From Paraburkholderia largidicola (GTDB lineage Bacteria > Pseudomonadota > Gammaproteobacteria > Burkholderiales > Burkholderiaceae), in assembly GCF_013426895.1 (NCBI RefSeq), contig NZ_AP023174.1, forward strand, positions 1,364,001 to 1,428,000: DNA of 64,000 nucleotides. Direction: 5' to 3'. The position numbers and the translations under genes are program-made. The notes under the pieces are model-generated. The model was not told where the DNA came from and did not search any database. It worked only from the letters and a program-made list of their open reading frames with translations. This document shows positions 11,425 through 19,645 of the stretch, piece after piece. The stretch's first letter is position 1. Every line of letters begins with the position of its first letter.

Positions 11425-12523
11425 CGAGTTCTCAAGTTTGAAGTGCAACACCCCGCCTCATATAAGGTGTTGCTATGGAAAAACGATACCAACAACTCCA
11501 GCCTGAAGAGCGGCTGACGATTGCCAGCCAGCATCTGCAGGGTTCAAGCATACGGGCCATGGCCCGTATGCTTGGGCGCTCACCTGCAACGGTGAGTCGC
11601 GAACTGGCTCGCAACTGCGGGCCTGACCGCTATGCTTCGGTGCCGGCCCAGGCGTTAAGCGTGGCGCGACGTGTGGCTGGCCGGCGCCCCGCCAAGCTCG
11701 ATCCGCAGGGTGTTACATGGCGCATCGTCCTCACGCTGCTGGACTGGAAATGGTCGCCTCAGCAGATATCAGGTACGCTCAAACGTATGCACCCGAATGA
11801 TTCGTCCCAGCGGGTCTCGCATGAGACCATCTATACGGCTATCTACGCTCGTCCGTATGGGGAACTGCGTCGCCAGCTCGTCGCCTGTCTGCGCCACCAT
11901 CGCAGCGATCGCATGCCGCGAAGTCGAGGCACAGACCGGCGCGGTCAGATTCCAGATATGGTCAGCATTCATGTGCGCCCACCCGAGGTGGACGACCGCG
12001 TGATGCCGGGCCACTGGGAAGGCGACTTCATCAAGGGTGCAAACAATGCCTCTTCCGTGGGCGTGCTGGTCGAACGCTCCAGCCGCCTTGTGCTGCTTGC
12101 CCGCATGGACGATGCGACAGCTGCCTCGGCACTCGCGGGCTTCTCTGCCAAACTGAATTCCATCGCTGCGCCGCTACGACAGAGCTTCACGTACGACCAG
12201 GGCAAGGAAATGGCGTGCCACCAGGAGCTCGCTGCCGCGACCGGTGTGAAGGTCTATTTCTGCGACCCTCACAGCCCCTGGCAGCGTGGCACGTGCGAGA
12301 ACACCAATGGTCTGCTACGCCAGTATCTGCCCAAGGGCACAGATCTCTCGGTCTACAGCCAGGACGACCTTGATGGCATCGCTGACAGCCTCAACAGCCG
12401 GCCACGTGCCACACACGCTTTCCACTCGCCGTTCGAAGTCTTCGCCACCATGCTTGCACTTGCTTCTCAACCTGATAATTCCGTTCACTAGGCATTGTGT
12501 TGCGCTTCACATTTGAAACCGCC
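11425..12523 (+). mobile_element. IS30-family insertion sequence, complete, 1099 bp
   Basis: Ends are set by 27-bp imperfect terminal inverted repeats: left 11425-11451 and right 12497-12523. They match at 20 of 27 positions and share GAAG, GCAACAC and other blocks. A 3-bp duplication CCT flanks it (11422-11424 and 12524-12526). Removing the IS and one CCT restores a perfect 79-bp inverted-repeat arm complementary to 10891-10969, which confirms both boundaries. It carries one intact transposase gene. The target lies at the foot of a hairpin, in keeping with the known preference of some IS30-family members for palindromic targets. Confidence 0.93.
11475..12491 (+). CDS. IS30-family transposase
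   Basis: The 338-residue DDE transposase fills most of the insertion sequence. An N-terminal helix-turn-helix is visible (LTIASQHLQGSSIRAMARML, then RSPATVSREL). The catalytic core shows Asp184 (PGHWEGD), Asp241 (TYDQGKE) and Glu275 (RGTCENTNG), a DD(33)E spacing typical of IS30. The HWEGDFIKG block is a family signature. The frame is intact with no stop or frameshift, so the element may be active. Start is the ATG at 11475, about 24 bases inside the left inverted repeat. Confidence 0.96.
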   Translation: MEKRYQQLQPEERLTIASQHLQGSSIRAMARMLGRSPATVSRELARNCGPDRYASVPAQALSVARRVAGRRPAKLDPQGVTWRIVLTLLDWKWSPQQISGTLKRMHPNDSSQRVSHETIYTAIYARPYGELRRQLVACLRHHRSDRMPRSRGTDRRGQIPDMVSIHVRPPEVDDRVMPGHWEGDFIKGANNASSVGVLVERSSRLVLLARMDDATAASALAGFSAKLNSIAAPLRQSFTYDQGKEMACHQELAAATGVKVYFCDPHSPWQRGTCENTNGLLRQYLPKGTDLSVYSQDDLDGIADSLNSRPRATHAFHSPFEVFATMLALASQPDNSVH

Positions 12524-12557
12524 CCTACTTTTCTTTGCGGCGGCAAAGAAAAGTAGG
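12524..12557. terminator. 15-bp stem hairpin in repeat copy B (possible terminator for tex)
   Basis: Same hairpin core as at 10910-10943 but in inverted orientation; its left three bases are the IS30 target duplication. It lies downstream of tex, which reads on the minus strand. No U-run is present, so function is inferred. Confidence 0.45.
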
Positions 12558-12630
12558 TGCCGCCCCGCACAGGGGCGACGCTAGCAGACCAGATGCATAA
12601 CGCGGATGCCAGCGCAAAACACAAGCAAAC
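12524..12630 (-). repeat. Dispersed intergenic repeat, copy B, outer part
   Basis: Continuation of copy B after the IS30 element. Bases 12524-12576 are the exact reverse complement of 10891-10943, and CAAGCAAAC at 12622-12630 mirrors 10837-10845. CCT at 12524-12526 is the right target duplication. The block ends about 80 bases before the tex stop codon. Confidence 0.85.
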
Positions 12631-12712
12631 CAAACCAACCGCGCCACGAAGGCAAACACGCCGATACCGACACAACGGGGCAAACGGGGCAAAAGCCCCG
12701 TCCCCAAAACCC

Positions 12713-15034
12713 TTACCGTTTCAACTTGGCAAAAGCCGCCGCCATAGCATTAACCGGCTCGGGCCCCCGCGCCCGTTGCTGCTGACGACCCGCGCCTCGG
12801 TCCTGCGGACCACCAGCCCGCGCAGGCGACGCCGCAGCCGCGGCAACATCATCATCCATCCGCATGGTCAACGAGATCCGCTGACGCTTGACGTCGACCT
12901 CCAGCACTTTCACCTTGACGATCTGCCCGGCCTTGACGACCTCATGCGGGTCCTTGATGAACTTCGTCGACATCGCCGACACGTGCACGAGCCCATCCTG
13001 ATGCACACCGATATCGATAAACGCACCAAACGCAGCCACGTTCGTCACGACGCCTTCGAGCACCATGCCCGGCGAGAGATCCGAAATCTTCTCGACGCCT
13101 TCCCGGAAAGTCGCCGTCTTGAACTCGGGACGCGGATCGCGCCCAGGCTTTTCAAGCTCTGAGAGAATATCCAGCACAGTCGGCAGACCGAAACGATCGT
13201 CGACGAATTCAGCCGGTGACAGCTTCGACAGCGCATCGCGATTGCCGAGCACGTCGCCGATGTTCCTGCTGATCTTCGCGAGCATCCGTTCAACCACGGG
13301 ATACGCTTCCGGGTGCACCGACGAGCGGTCGAGCGGATTCTCGCCGCCATTGATGCGCAAGAAGCCCGCCGCCTGCTCGAACGTCTTGTCGCCCAGACGC
13401 GGCACCTTGCGCAGATGGTCGCGCGTCGGGAACGGACCGTTCGCGTCGCGATAGTCGACGATGTTGCGCGCGAGCGTTGCGTTCAGGCCGGACACGCGCG
13501 CTAGCAGTGCAACGGAAGCGGTATTCGCATCCACGCCCACGGCATTCACGCAGTCTTCGACGACGGCATCGAGCGAACGCGCGAGATCGCGCTGGTTCAC
13601 GTCATGCTGATACTGCCCGACGCCAATCGCCTTCGGCTCGATCTTCACGAGTTCGGCGAGCGGGTCCTGCAGGCGGCGCGCGATCGACACCGCACCGCGC
13701 AGCGATACGTCCATGTCCGGGAATTCCTTCGCCGCGAGTTCCGATGCCGAATACACGGAAGCGCCCGCTTCCGACACGACGATCTTCTGCAACTTCAACT
13801 CAGGATGACGCGACATCAGTTCGCTAGCGAGCTTGTCGGTTTCACGCGACGCCGTGCCGTTGCCGATACTGACCAGCTCCGCCTGCGTCTGCGCGGCGAT
13901 GCGCGCGAGCTTCGCGATCGAGCCGTCCCAGTCGCGGCGCGGCTCGTGCGGGTAGATCGTATCCGTGGCGAGTACCTTGCCCGTGCGGTCGACGACGGCC
14001 ACCTTCACGCCCGTGCGCAGACCCGGATCGAGACCGATCACGGCCTTCGGGCCCGCCGGCGCAGCCAGCAGCAGATCCTTCAGATTGCGTGCGAACACGC
14101 GGATGGCTTCGTTTTCGGCTTCTTCGCGCAGATTCGTCAGCAGTTCGTTTTCGATGTGCGGCTGCACCTTCACGCGCCAGCACCAGCGGCACACGTCCGA
14201 CAGCCACTTGTCCGCCGGCCGGGCCTGATTCACGATGCCGAAGTGGCGCGCGATCATCGCTTCACCCGGATGCGGCACCTGCGCGTCGAGTTCCTCGCCG
14301 AGTCCCAGCTTGATCATCAGCACGCCCGCATTGCGGCCGCGGAAGAGGGCCAGCGCGCGGTGCGACGGCACGGTGCGGATCGTTTCCGAATAGTCGTAGT
14401 AGTCGCGGAATTTCTCGCCTTCTTCGCCTTCCTTGCCTTCGACCACCGCAGAGCTCACGACGCCCTGATTGAACAGATAGTCGCGCAGCTTGCCGAGCAG
14501 TTCGGCCGTTTCGCCGAACTGCTCGGAGAGAATGTCGCGCGCGCCGTCGAGCGCGGCCTTGACGTCCGCGACGCCTTTCCCGGCGTCGACGTATTGCGCG
14601 GCTTCCGTCTGCGGATCGAGCATCGGATTGGCGAGCAGCGCGTCGGCGAGCGGCTGCAGGCCGGCTTCGCGGGCGATCTGCGCGCGCGTGCGGCGCTTCG
14701 GCTTGTACGGCAGATAGAGGTCTTCGAGGATCTGCTTGCTGTCGGCGGCTTCGATCGCGACGCGCAGTTCGTCCGTGAGTTTGCCTTGCTCATCGATGCT
14801 CGCGATGATCGACGCGCGCCGGTCTTCGAGCTCGCGCAGATACAGCAGGCGTTCTTCGAGCGTGCGCAGTTGCGTGTCGTCGAGATTGCCGGTGACTTCC
14901 TTCCGGTACCGGGCGATAAACGGAACAGTCGCTCCTTCATCGAGTAGTTGCACGGCAGCCGCGACCTGGCGCGGCTGGACGGTCAGTTCGGTGGCGATGC
15001 GCTGTACGATCTTGATTGCTACGGTGTCCGTCAT
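12713..15034 (-). CDS. tex: Tex family transcription accessory / RNA-binding protein
   Basis: Tex (YhgF in E. coli) is a conserved cytoplasmic nucleic-acid-binding protein linked to transcription and, in pathogens, to toxin gene expression. The 773-residue product equals the E. coli length. Domains in order: helical N-terminal region ([13 protein letters not shown]), YqgF/RNase H-like domain ([18 protein letters not shown], about 330-350), HhH segment ([16 protein letters not shown]) and a C-terminal S1 domain ([20 protein letters not shown], about 655-675). The last 40 residues are low complexity (Ala/Gly/Arg). It is probably monocistronic. Confidence 0.96.
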   Translation of the reverse strand: MTDTVAIKIVQRIATELTVQPRQVAAAVQLLDEGATVPFIARYRKEVTGNLDDTQLRTLEERLLYLRELEDRRASIIASIDEQGKLTDELRVAIEAADSKQILEDLYLPYKPKRRTRAQIAREAGLQPLADALLANPMLDPQTEAAQYVDAGKGVADVKAALDGARDILSEQFGETAELLGKLRDYLFNQGVVSSAVVEGKEGEEGEKFRDYYDYSETIRTVPSHRALALFRGRNAGVLMIKLGLGEELDAQVPHPGEAMIARHFGIVNQARPADKWLSDVCRWCWRVKVQPHIENELLTNLREEAENEAIRVFARNLKDLLLAAPAGPKAVIGLDPGLRTGVKVAVVDRTGKVLATDTIYPHEPRRDWDGSIAKLARIAAQTQAELVSIGNGTASRETDKLASELMSRHPELKLQKIVVSEAGASVYSASELAAKEFPDMDVSLRGAVSIARRLQDPLAELVKIEPKAIGVGQYQHDVNQRDLARSLDAVVEDCVNAVGVDANTASVALLARVSGLNATLARNIVDYRDANGPFPTRDHLRKVPRLGDKTFEQAAGFLRINGGENPLDRSSVHPEAYPVVERMLAKISRNIGDVLGNRDALSKLSPAEFVDDRFGLPTVLDILSELEKPGRDPRPEFKTATFREGVEKISDLSPGMVLEGVVTNVAAFGAFIDIGVHQDGLVHVSAMSTKFIKDPHEVVKAGQIVKVKVLEVDVKRQRISLTMRMDDDVAAAAASPARAGGPQDRGAGRQQQRARGPEPVNAMAAAFAKLKR

Positions 15035-15205
15035 AGGGTCTTGATGTTCCTGCCGGATTCGACTGTGGCCGCGCTGCGCAATACGTGCGGTACGTGCGGC
15101 GGCCGGGTTGCGGAAAAGGCGTCAAAGCTCGTGAAAGCTTGCTGAAGCGGGGCATTTTGCCATAAATGCCCGAGCGCTCAAGCGCGGGGTGATAGAATTT
15201 CAGGC

Positions 15206-16219
15206 ATGTTCCGCTGCCCATCTACGACGTTGCCGACCTCACGCCTCACGTCCGGAAATCTGCCCGGATCTTCACGCCGATCTCCGCTCGCATCGCCCGT
15301 TTTCAGGCCAGAGTCCGCGTCCGTTGCCCTTTGGTTTGCCGGGGCCGTCCGTCGGTTCGCGCTCGCCGCGTCGCTCGCGTTCGTCGCCAGTGCGGCGCTC
15401 GCGCCCATGCTAGCCGATGCGCAGGAGAATGCCGCAGCGGCATCGTCGGCGGTTTCGACTTCGGATGCGGCTTCGGGCGTTTCGGCCGCGAATGATTTCG
15501 ACGCGCGTCAAAAGACACTCGACACCCGCACGGCGGAGAACAACTACCGTTACGGCGTCGCGCAGCACAACTGTTATAGCAAGTTTTTCGTCAATCACTG
15601 CCTGAACTCGGCGCGTGAAGACATGCGCGTCGTTGCCGCCGACATTCGCAAGGAGCAACTTGCGCTCGACGACGAAAAGCGCGTCGAGCACGCGCGGCAA
15701 CGCGACGAGCAGGCCGCCATCAAGCGCGCGCAGTACGAAGCAGACGCGCCCGCGCGCGCCGCCCAGGACGCGCGCAATGCGCAGGCGTACGACGACAAGC
15801 AGCGTCAGCATGAGTTGAGTCAGGCACAGCGCAATGCGGAAGCGCCGCAGCGCGCCGCGAATGAGCAGGCTTTCCAGCAGAAGCAGCAGCAGCACGCCAT
15901 CGATCAGGCGCAGCGCGGTATTTCGCCTTCGCAAGCGGCCGCGAACCAGAAGGCCTACGATGCGAAGCAGGCCGACTTCCAGCGCAAGCTCGACGAGGCA
16001 CACCAGCAGGCCGCTCAGAAGGCTCAGGAGCGCACCGAGAAGCAGCAGCGCTTCCAGCAGAAGCAGTCGGAAGCTGCGCAGCACAAGGCCGATGTCGAGG
16101 AGCGCCAGAAGGAAGCGGCCGCGAAAGCCAAACAGAAGCAGGAAGAGCAGGCGAAACAGCAACAGCAGCTCGAGCAGCAACAGAAGCAGCAACAACAGCA
16201 GCAACAACAGCAGCAGTGA
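15206..16219 (+). CDS. Secreted Gln/Ala-rich coiled-coil protein, function unknown
   Basis: I do not recognise a named family. The 337-residue product has an atypically long basic N-terminus, then a hydrophobic stretch (about 51-67) with an ADA-Q style cleavage site near residue 72, suggesting export to the periplasm. A conserved-looking core follows (NNYRYGVAQHNCYSKFF, then NHCLNSAREDMR) with two Cys that could pair. From about residue 150 to the end it is a charged, Gln/Ala/Lys-rich coiled coil, ending in poly-Gln encoded by CAG/CAA triplets that may vary in length. The ATG at 15206 gives a long signal region; a shorter start would need a rare codon. Confidence 0.72.
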   Translation: MFRCPSTTLPTSRLTSGNLPGSSRRSPLASPVFRPESASVALWFAGAVRRFALAASLAFVASAALAPMLADAQENAAAASSAVSTSDAASGVSAANDFDARQKTLDTRTAENNYRYGVAQHNCYSKFFVNHCLNSAREDMRVVAADIRKEQLALDDEKRVEHARQRDEQAAIKRAQYEADAPARAAQDARNAQAYDDKQRQHELSQAQRNAEAPQRAANEQAFQQKQQQHAIDQAQRGISPSQAAANQKAYDAKQADFQRKLDEAHQQAAQKAQERTEKQQRFQQKQSEAAQHKADVEERQKEAAAKAKQKQEEQAKQQQQLEQQQKQQQQQQQQQQ

Positions 16220-16321
16220 GCATCAGTCAGCAATACCCGTAACGCGTTTCAGGCCGGACAGCAACCTCGAGCGGAGCGACCGCGCAGCGCGGCCTTCGCC
16301 ATTTCGAAAGAGGAGGCGAGC

Positions 16322-16540
16322 ATGCGCGACCACCATCGCGTCGTCAATTCGGACACACTGCGCGACCGCATTCTGCAACTGGAATCGGAGCATAGTGGGC
16401 TTGATCGGTTGATCGACAGGATGTCCGAGGAACCCGGCATCGACGACCTCGAGATTCAGCGCCTGAAAAAGCGCAAGCTCAAGGTCAAGGACACCATCAT
16501 CTTGCTGCAATTGCAGCTCGAACCGGAAGCACGCAACTGA
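16322..16540 (+). CDS. YdcH family (DUF465) small protein
   Basis: A 72-residue helical protein matching the YdcH/DUF465 family: an N-terminal LRDRILQLESEHSGLDRLID helix, then a second helix LEIQRLKKRKLKVKDTI. Function in the family is unknown. A strong ribosome binding site (AGAGGAGGC) sits just before the ATG. It lies between the Gln-rich protein and the DinG-type helicase on the same strand, with about 40 bases to the next gene. Confidence 0.88.
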   Translation: MRDHHRVVNSDTLRDRILQLESEHSGLDRLIDRMSEEPGIDDLEIQRLKKRKLKVKDTIILLQLQLEPEARN

Positions 16541-16576
16541 CGGAGCGGCCAGGCAGGCGCCGGCCCCGTTCAGCAT

Positions 16577-18874
16577 GTGGCGCGCCGGACTTTGCAGGAA
16601 TCGCTTGCCTTGAATTCATCGCTTCAACCTTCTTCCCGGACAGCGTCGGCGGGCGCGACGGACGCCGCTGCAACGGGTGCCGACGAGCACGCGGCGAAGC
16701 CCGCATCGGGCGGCGGCGCGCTGGCCGCGTCGCTGAGTCACAAGCGATCGTCCGAACTCGCCGATATCTTCGCCGCCGACGGGCTGCTTGCGCGCCAGAT
16801 CGACGGCTACCGGCCGCGTGCGTCGCAGATCGAGATGGCGCGCGCTGTGGCCGCTGCGATGGAAGCATCGGGCCGCGCGATGCCGGAGCCCGCGATGTTC
16901 GAGGCGCAGAAGCGTCCCGCGCGGCGTTTGCAGCAATCGGCATCGGCGGCGCAGTCCGCACCTGAGGGCGCAGCGGCCGCTGACGGCAATGCCGATGGCG
17001 GCGAGAACACGCTGATCGTCGAGGCGGGGACGGGCACGGGCAAGACCTATGCGTATCTCGTGCCGGCGATGCTGTGGGGCGGCAAGGTGGTCGTCTCGAC
17101 GGGCACCAAGCACTTGCAGGACCAGCTCTTTCAGCGTGACATTCCGACCGTGCGCGACGCGCTCGCAGTGCCTGTGTCCGTGGCGATGCTCAAGGGCCGC
17201 GCGAACTACCTGTGCCACTACTATCTGCAACGCACGGCCGACAATGGCCGCCTGCCGTCGCGGCAGGAAACGTCGTATTTGCAGGACATCATCCGTTTCG
17301 CGAAGATCACGCGCACGGGCGACAAGGCCGAGCTTGCGAGCGTGCCGGAGACGGCGGCCGTGTGGTCGATGGTGACGTCGACGCGCGATAACTGCCTCGG
17401 GCAGGAATGTCCGCACTACAAGGACTGCTTCGTGATGCAGGCGCGCCGCGAGGCGCAGCAGGCCGATATCGTGGTGGTGAATCACCATCTGTTCTTCGCC
17501 GACATCATGCTGCGCGATACGGGCATGGCCGAACTGCTGCCGACGGCGAACACGGTGATCTTCGACGAAGCGCATCAATTGCCCGAAACCGCGACGCTGT
17601 TCTTCGGCGAAACGCTGTCGACCACGCAGTTCCTCGAACTCGCGCGCGACTCGGTTGCAGAGGGCCTCGGTCACGCACGCGATGCCGTCGACTGGGTGAA
17701 GCTCGGCGCAGCGCTCGAACGCTCGGCGCGCGACGTGCGGCTCGCATTCAAGGAGGATTCGGTGCGGCTGTCCATTGGCCAGTTGCCCGACGATCATCCG
17801 TTGTTCCCGGCGCTCGAAGCCGTCGAAACCGAACTCGATGCGCTTGCGAGCGCGCTCGCTGGACAGTCGGAGCGCGCCGAGTCGCTGGCTGCGCTGGTGC
17901 GCCGCGCGCGCGAGTTGCAGGACGTGCTGTCGGGCTGGACCACGCCGCCCACTGAAGCCGAACGCGACGCGGCAAGCGACACCGCGAAGGCCGCGGAGAA
18001 AAGCGATCCGAACGAGAAGGTCCGCTGGATCGAAGTGTTCTCGCACACCGTGCAGCTGCATGAGACACCGCTGTCCGTCGCGCCCATTTTCGCGAAGCAG
18101 CGTGCGGGCGTGCCGCGCGCGTGGGTGTTCACATCGGCGACGTTGTCGGTGCGCGGCGACTTCGCGCACTATGCGGCGCAGATGGGGCTCAACTCGCGTC
18201 GCTCGATGACGCTGCCCAGTCCATTCGATTACGGCACGCAGGGCCTGCTCTACGTGCCGCGCGGTTTGCCGCAGCCGTCGTCGCCGACGTTCACCGACGC
18301 CGTATTCGATGCCGCGCTGCCTGCGATCGAAGCATCGGGTGGCGGCGTGTTCATGCTGTGCACGACGCTGCGCGCTGTCGATCGCATCGCGACGAAGCTG
18401 CGCGACGTGATCGAGTCGCGCGGCTGGAACATGCCGTTGCTGGTGCAGGGCGACGCGAGCCGTACCGAATTGCTCGACCGCTTCCGTTCTTATGGCAATG
18501 CGATTCTCGTCGGTAGCCAGAGCTTCTGGGAAGGCGTCGATGTGCGCGGCGATGCGCTGTCGCTCGTTGTCATCGACAAGCTGCCGTTCGCGCCGCCTGA
18601 CGACCCCGTGCTGTCCGCGCGGCTCGACGCGCTGACGAAGAAGGGTTTGAGTCCGTTTGCCGTGCATCAATTGCCCCAGGCCGTCATTACGCTGAAGCAG
18701 GGCGCAGGGCGTCTGATCCGCTCTGAGACCGATCGCGGCGTGCTGATGATCTGCGACACGCGGCTCGTCGACAAACCGTATGGGCGCCGGATATGGCAGA
18801 GCCTGCCGCCCTTCAAGCGCACGCGCGAAATCGATGTCGTGCGCGAGTTCTTCGAAGAGAAGGCGCAAGCCTGA
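16577..18874 (+). CDS. dinG: DinG/YoaA-type ATP-dependent DNA helicase with Fe-S cluster
   Basis: A superfamily 2, XPD-like 5'-3' helicase for DNA repair and unwinding of structured DNA. Visible motifs: Walker A EAGTGTGKT (about 149-157), four Fe-S cysteines at about 212, 272, 277 and 283 (LCHYY, then NCLGQECPHYKDC), DEAH box FDEAHQL (about 328), and motif VI QGAGRLIRS near the C-terminus. Length (765) exceeds E. coli YoaA (636) through an Ala/Ser-rich N-terminal extension and an insertion of about 45 residues between the RASQIEMA motif and Walker A. The start is unsure: GTG 16577 or TTG 16610. DinG versus YoaA is not settled. Confidence 0.92.
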   Translation: MARRTLQESLALNSSLQPSSRTASAGATDAAATGADEHAAKPASGGGALAASLSHKRSSELADIFAADGLLARQIDGYRPRASQIEMARAVAAAMEASGRAMPEPAMFEAQKRPARRLQQSASAAQSAPEGAAAADGNADGGENTLIVEAGTGTGKTYAYLVPAMLWGGKVVVSTGTKHLQDQLFQRDIPTVRDALAVPVSVAMLKGRANYLCHYYLQRTADNGRLPSRQETSYLQDIIRFAKITRTGDKAELASVPETAAVWSMVTSTRDNCLGQECPHYKDCFVMQARREAQQADIVVVNHHLFFADIMLRDTGMAELLPTANTVIFDEAHQLPETATLFFGETLSTTQFLELARDSVAEGLGHARDAVDWVKLGAALERSARDVRLAFKEDSVRLSIGQLPDDHPLFPALEAVETELDALASALAGQSERAESLAALVRRARELQDVLSGWTTPPTEAERDAASDTAKAAEKSDPNEKVRWIEVFSHTVQLHETPLSVAPIFAKQRAGVPRAWVFTSATLSVRGDFAHYAAQMGLNSRRSMTLPSPFDYGTQGLLYVPRGLPQPSSPTFTDAVFDAALPAIEASGGGVFMLCTTLRAVDRIATKLRDVIESRGWNMPLLVQGDASRTELLDRFRSYGNAILVGSQSFWEGVDVRGDALSLVVIDKLPFAPPDDPVLSARLDALTKKGLSPFAVHQLPQAVITLKQGAGRLIRSETDRGVLMICDTRLVDKPYGRRIWQSLPPFKRTREIDVVREFFEEKAQA

Positions 18875-19032
18875 AATGAGGGGCTCGTTGCATCGAAACA
18901 CAATGTTGCGGATGCAACGGGCAAATCATTGCGTTTAAAGCGAGGAATGTTTGACGCGGATTAAATACACGAAAAGCTGAAAAAGCAGTGATTACATGCG
19001 AGCCGAATAATCACGATTAAATGCGACGCATA
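18875..19032. other. AT-rich intergenic stretch after the dinG-like gene
   Basis: No gene seen. It holds a 9-bp inverted repeat (CGTTGCATC at 18886-18894, complement at 18911-18919) with a 16-base loop and no T-run, and then AT-rich sequence up to the terminator at 19033. Confidence 0.4.
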
Positions 19033-19071
19033 AAACAAAACGCCACGAGTTGAACTCGTGGCGTTTTGTTT
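19033..19071. terminator. Bidirectional Rho-independent terminator
   Basis: A 19-bp perfect inverted repeat centred on base 19052, with A-rich left and T-rich right flanks (AAAACAAAAC before, GTTTTGTTTTTG after). It can end both the helicase transcript from the left and the lipoprotein transcript from the right. Confidence 0.92.
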
Positions 19072-19138
19072 TTGCCCGGGAAGCCCTCGGACTTCCCGTT
19101 GCAGGTTTCGCCCTGAGGGGCGACCCCTGTGCTACAGC

Positions 19139-19414
19139 TTACTGGCTTGCGCCCGAAGCCGGAGCAGCTGCCGACGCAGCAGCGTCCGAAGCAGCAGCGC
19201 CTGCATCCGAAGCAGCAGCCGTAGCCGAAGCAGCAGCATCGCTCGCAGCAGCAGCAGCGCCCGAAGCGGCAGCAGCCGAATCCGAAGCAGCAGCAGCCGG
19301 TGCCGAAGCGGCAGCAGCGTCGCTAGCCGGGGCAGCTGCCTGGTCGCTGCTCTTGTTGCATGCAGCCAGTGCCACAGCTGCCAACAGGGATGCTACGAGG
19401 AGGGATTTCTTCAT
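19139..19414 (-). CDS. Small Ala/Ser-rich lipoprotein
   Basis: A 91-residue predicted lipoprotein: basic start MKKSLLVASLLAAVALAAC gives a signal peptide with lipobox LAAC (Cys19), then NKSSDQ. The remaining 65 or so residues are almost only Ala, Ser, Asp and Gly in repeated ASDAAA-like units, encoded by GC-rich near-repeats. The ATG at 19414 is chosen over an upstream GTG (19420) because AAGGA lies at good spacing. Small surface or periplasmic lipoproteins of this make-up occur in Burkholderiaceae; the role is unknown. The repeat could change length by slippage. Confidence 0.82.
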   Translation of the reverse strand: MKKSLLVASLLAAVALAACNKSSDQAAAPASDAAAASAPAAAASDSAAAASGAAAAASDAAASATAAASDAGAAASDAAASAAAPASGASQ

Positions 19415-19645
19415 GATCACGTCCTTTTATGGTTAAAGGTAAGCAACAGCGCAAAATAATACCGGTAATGTGCTCCAACACCGACCTGGGCCGCTGGTGG
19501 AGACCGCACTTCATGAGCGTGAATCTTCCCTACGGCTTGGGCGGAAATTATATGCACTTTCGTATCGACCGTCGACAAATCCGGGGCCAATACGTTGTCT
19601 TTCTCAGACAATTTTTCGCTATACGGTATGACAGCGGAGCGAATC

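Noticed and set aside
11226..11534. Minus-strand frame of 102 codons across copy B and the IS left end
   Set aside because: It is a chimera of repeat sequence and IS terminus; before insertion the frame continued into the outer part of copy B, so it is a repeat-borne frame, not a gene.
13604..14947. Long plus-strand frame of 447 codons
   Set aside because: Antisense shadow of tex, a result of high GC codon structure.
16616..18901. Long minus-strand frame of 761 codons
   Set aside because: Antisense shadow of the DinG-type helicase gene; rich in Arg/His as expected for a GC shadow.
19160..19340. CRISPR-like or tandem repeat array
   Set aside because: The repeated GCAGCAGC/CGAAGC units are the coding sequence of the Ala/Ser-rich lipoprotein, with no spacer structure.
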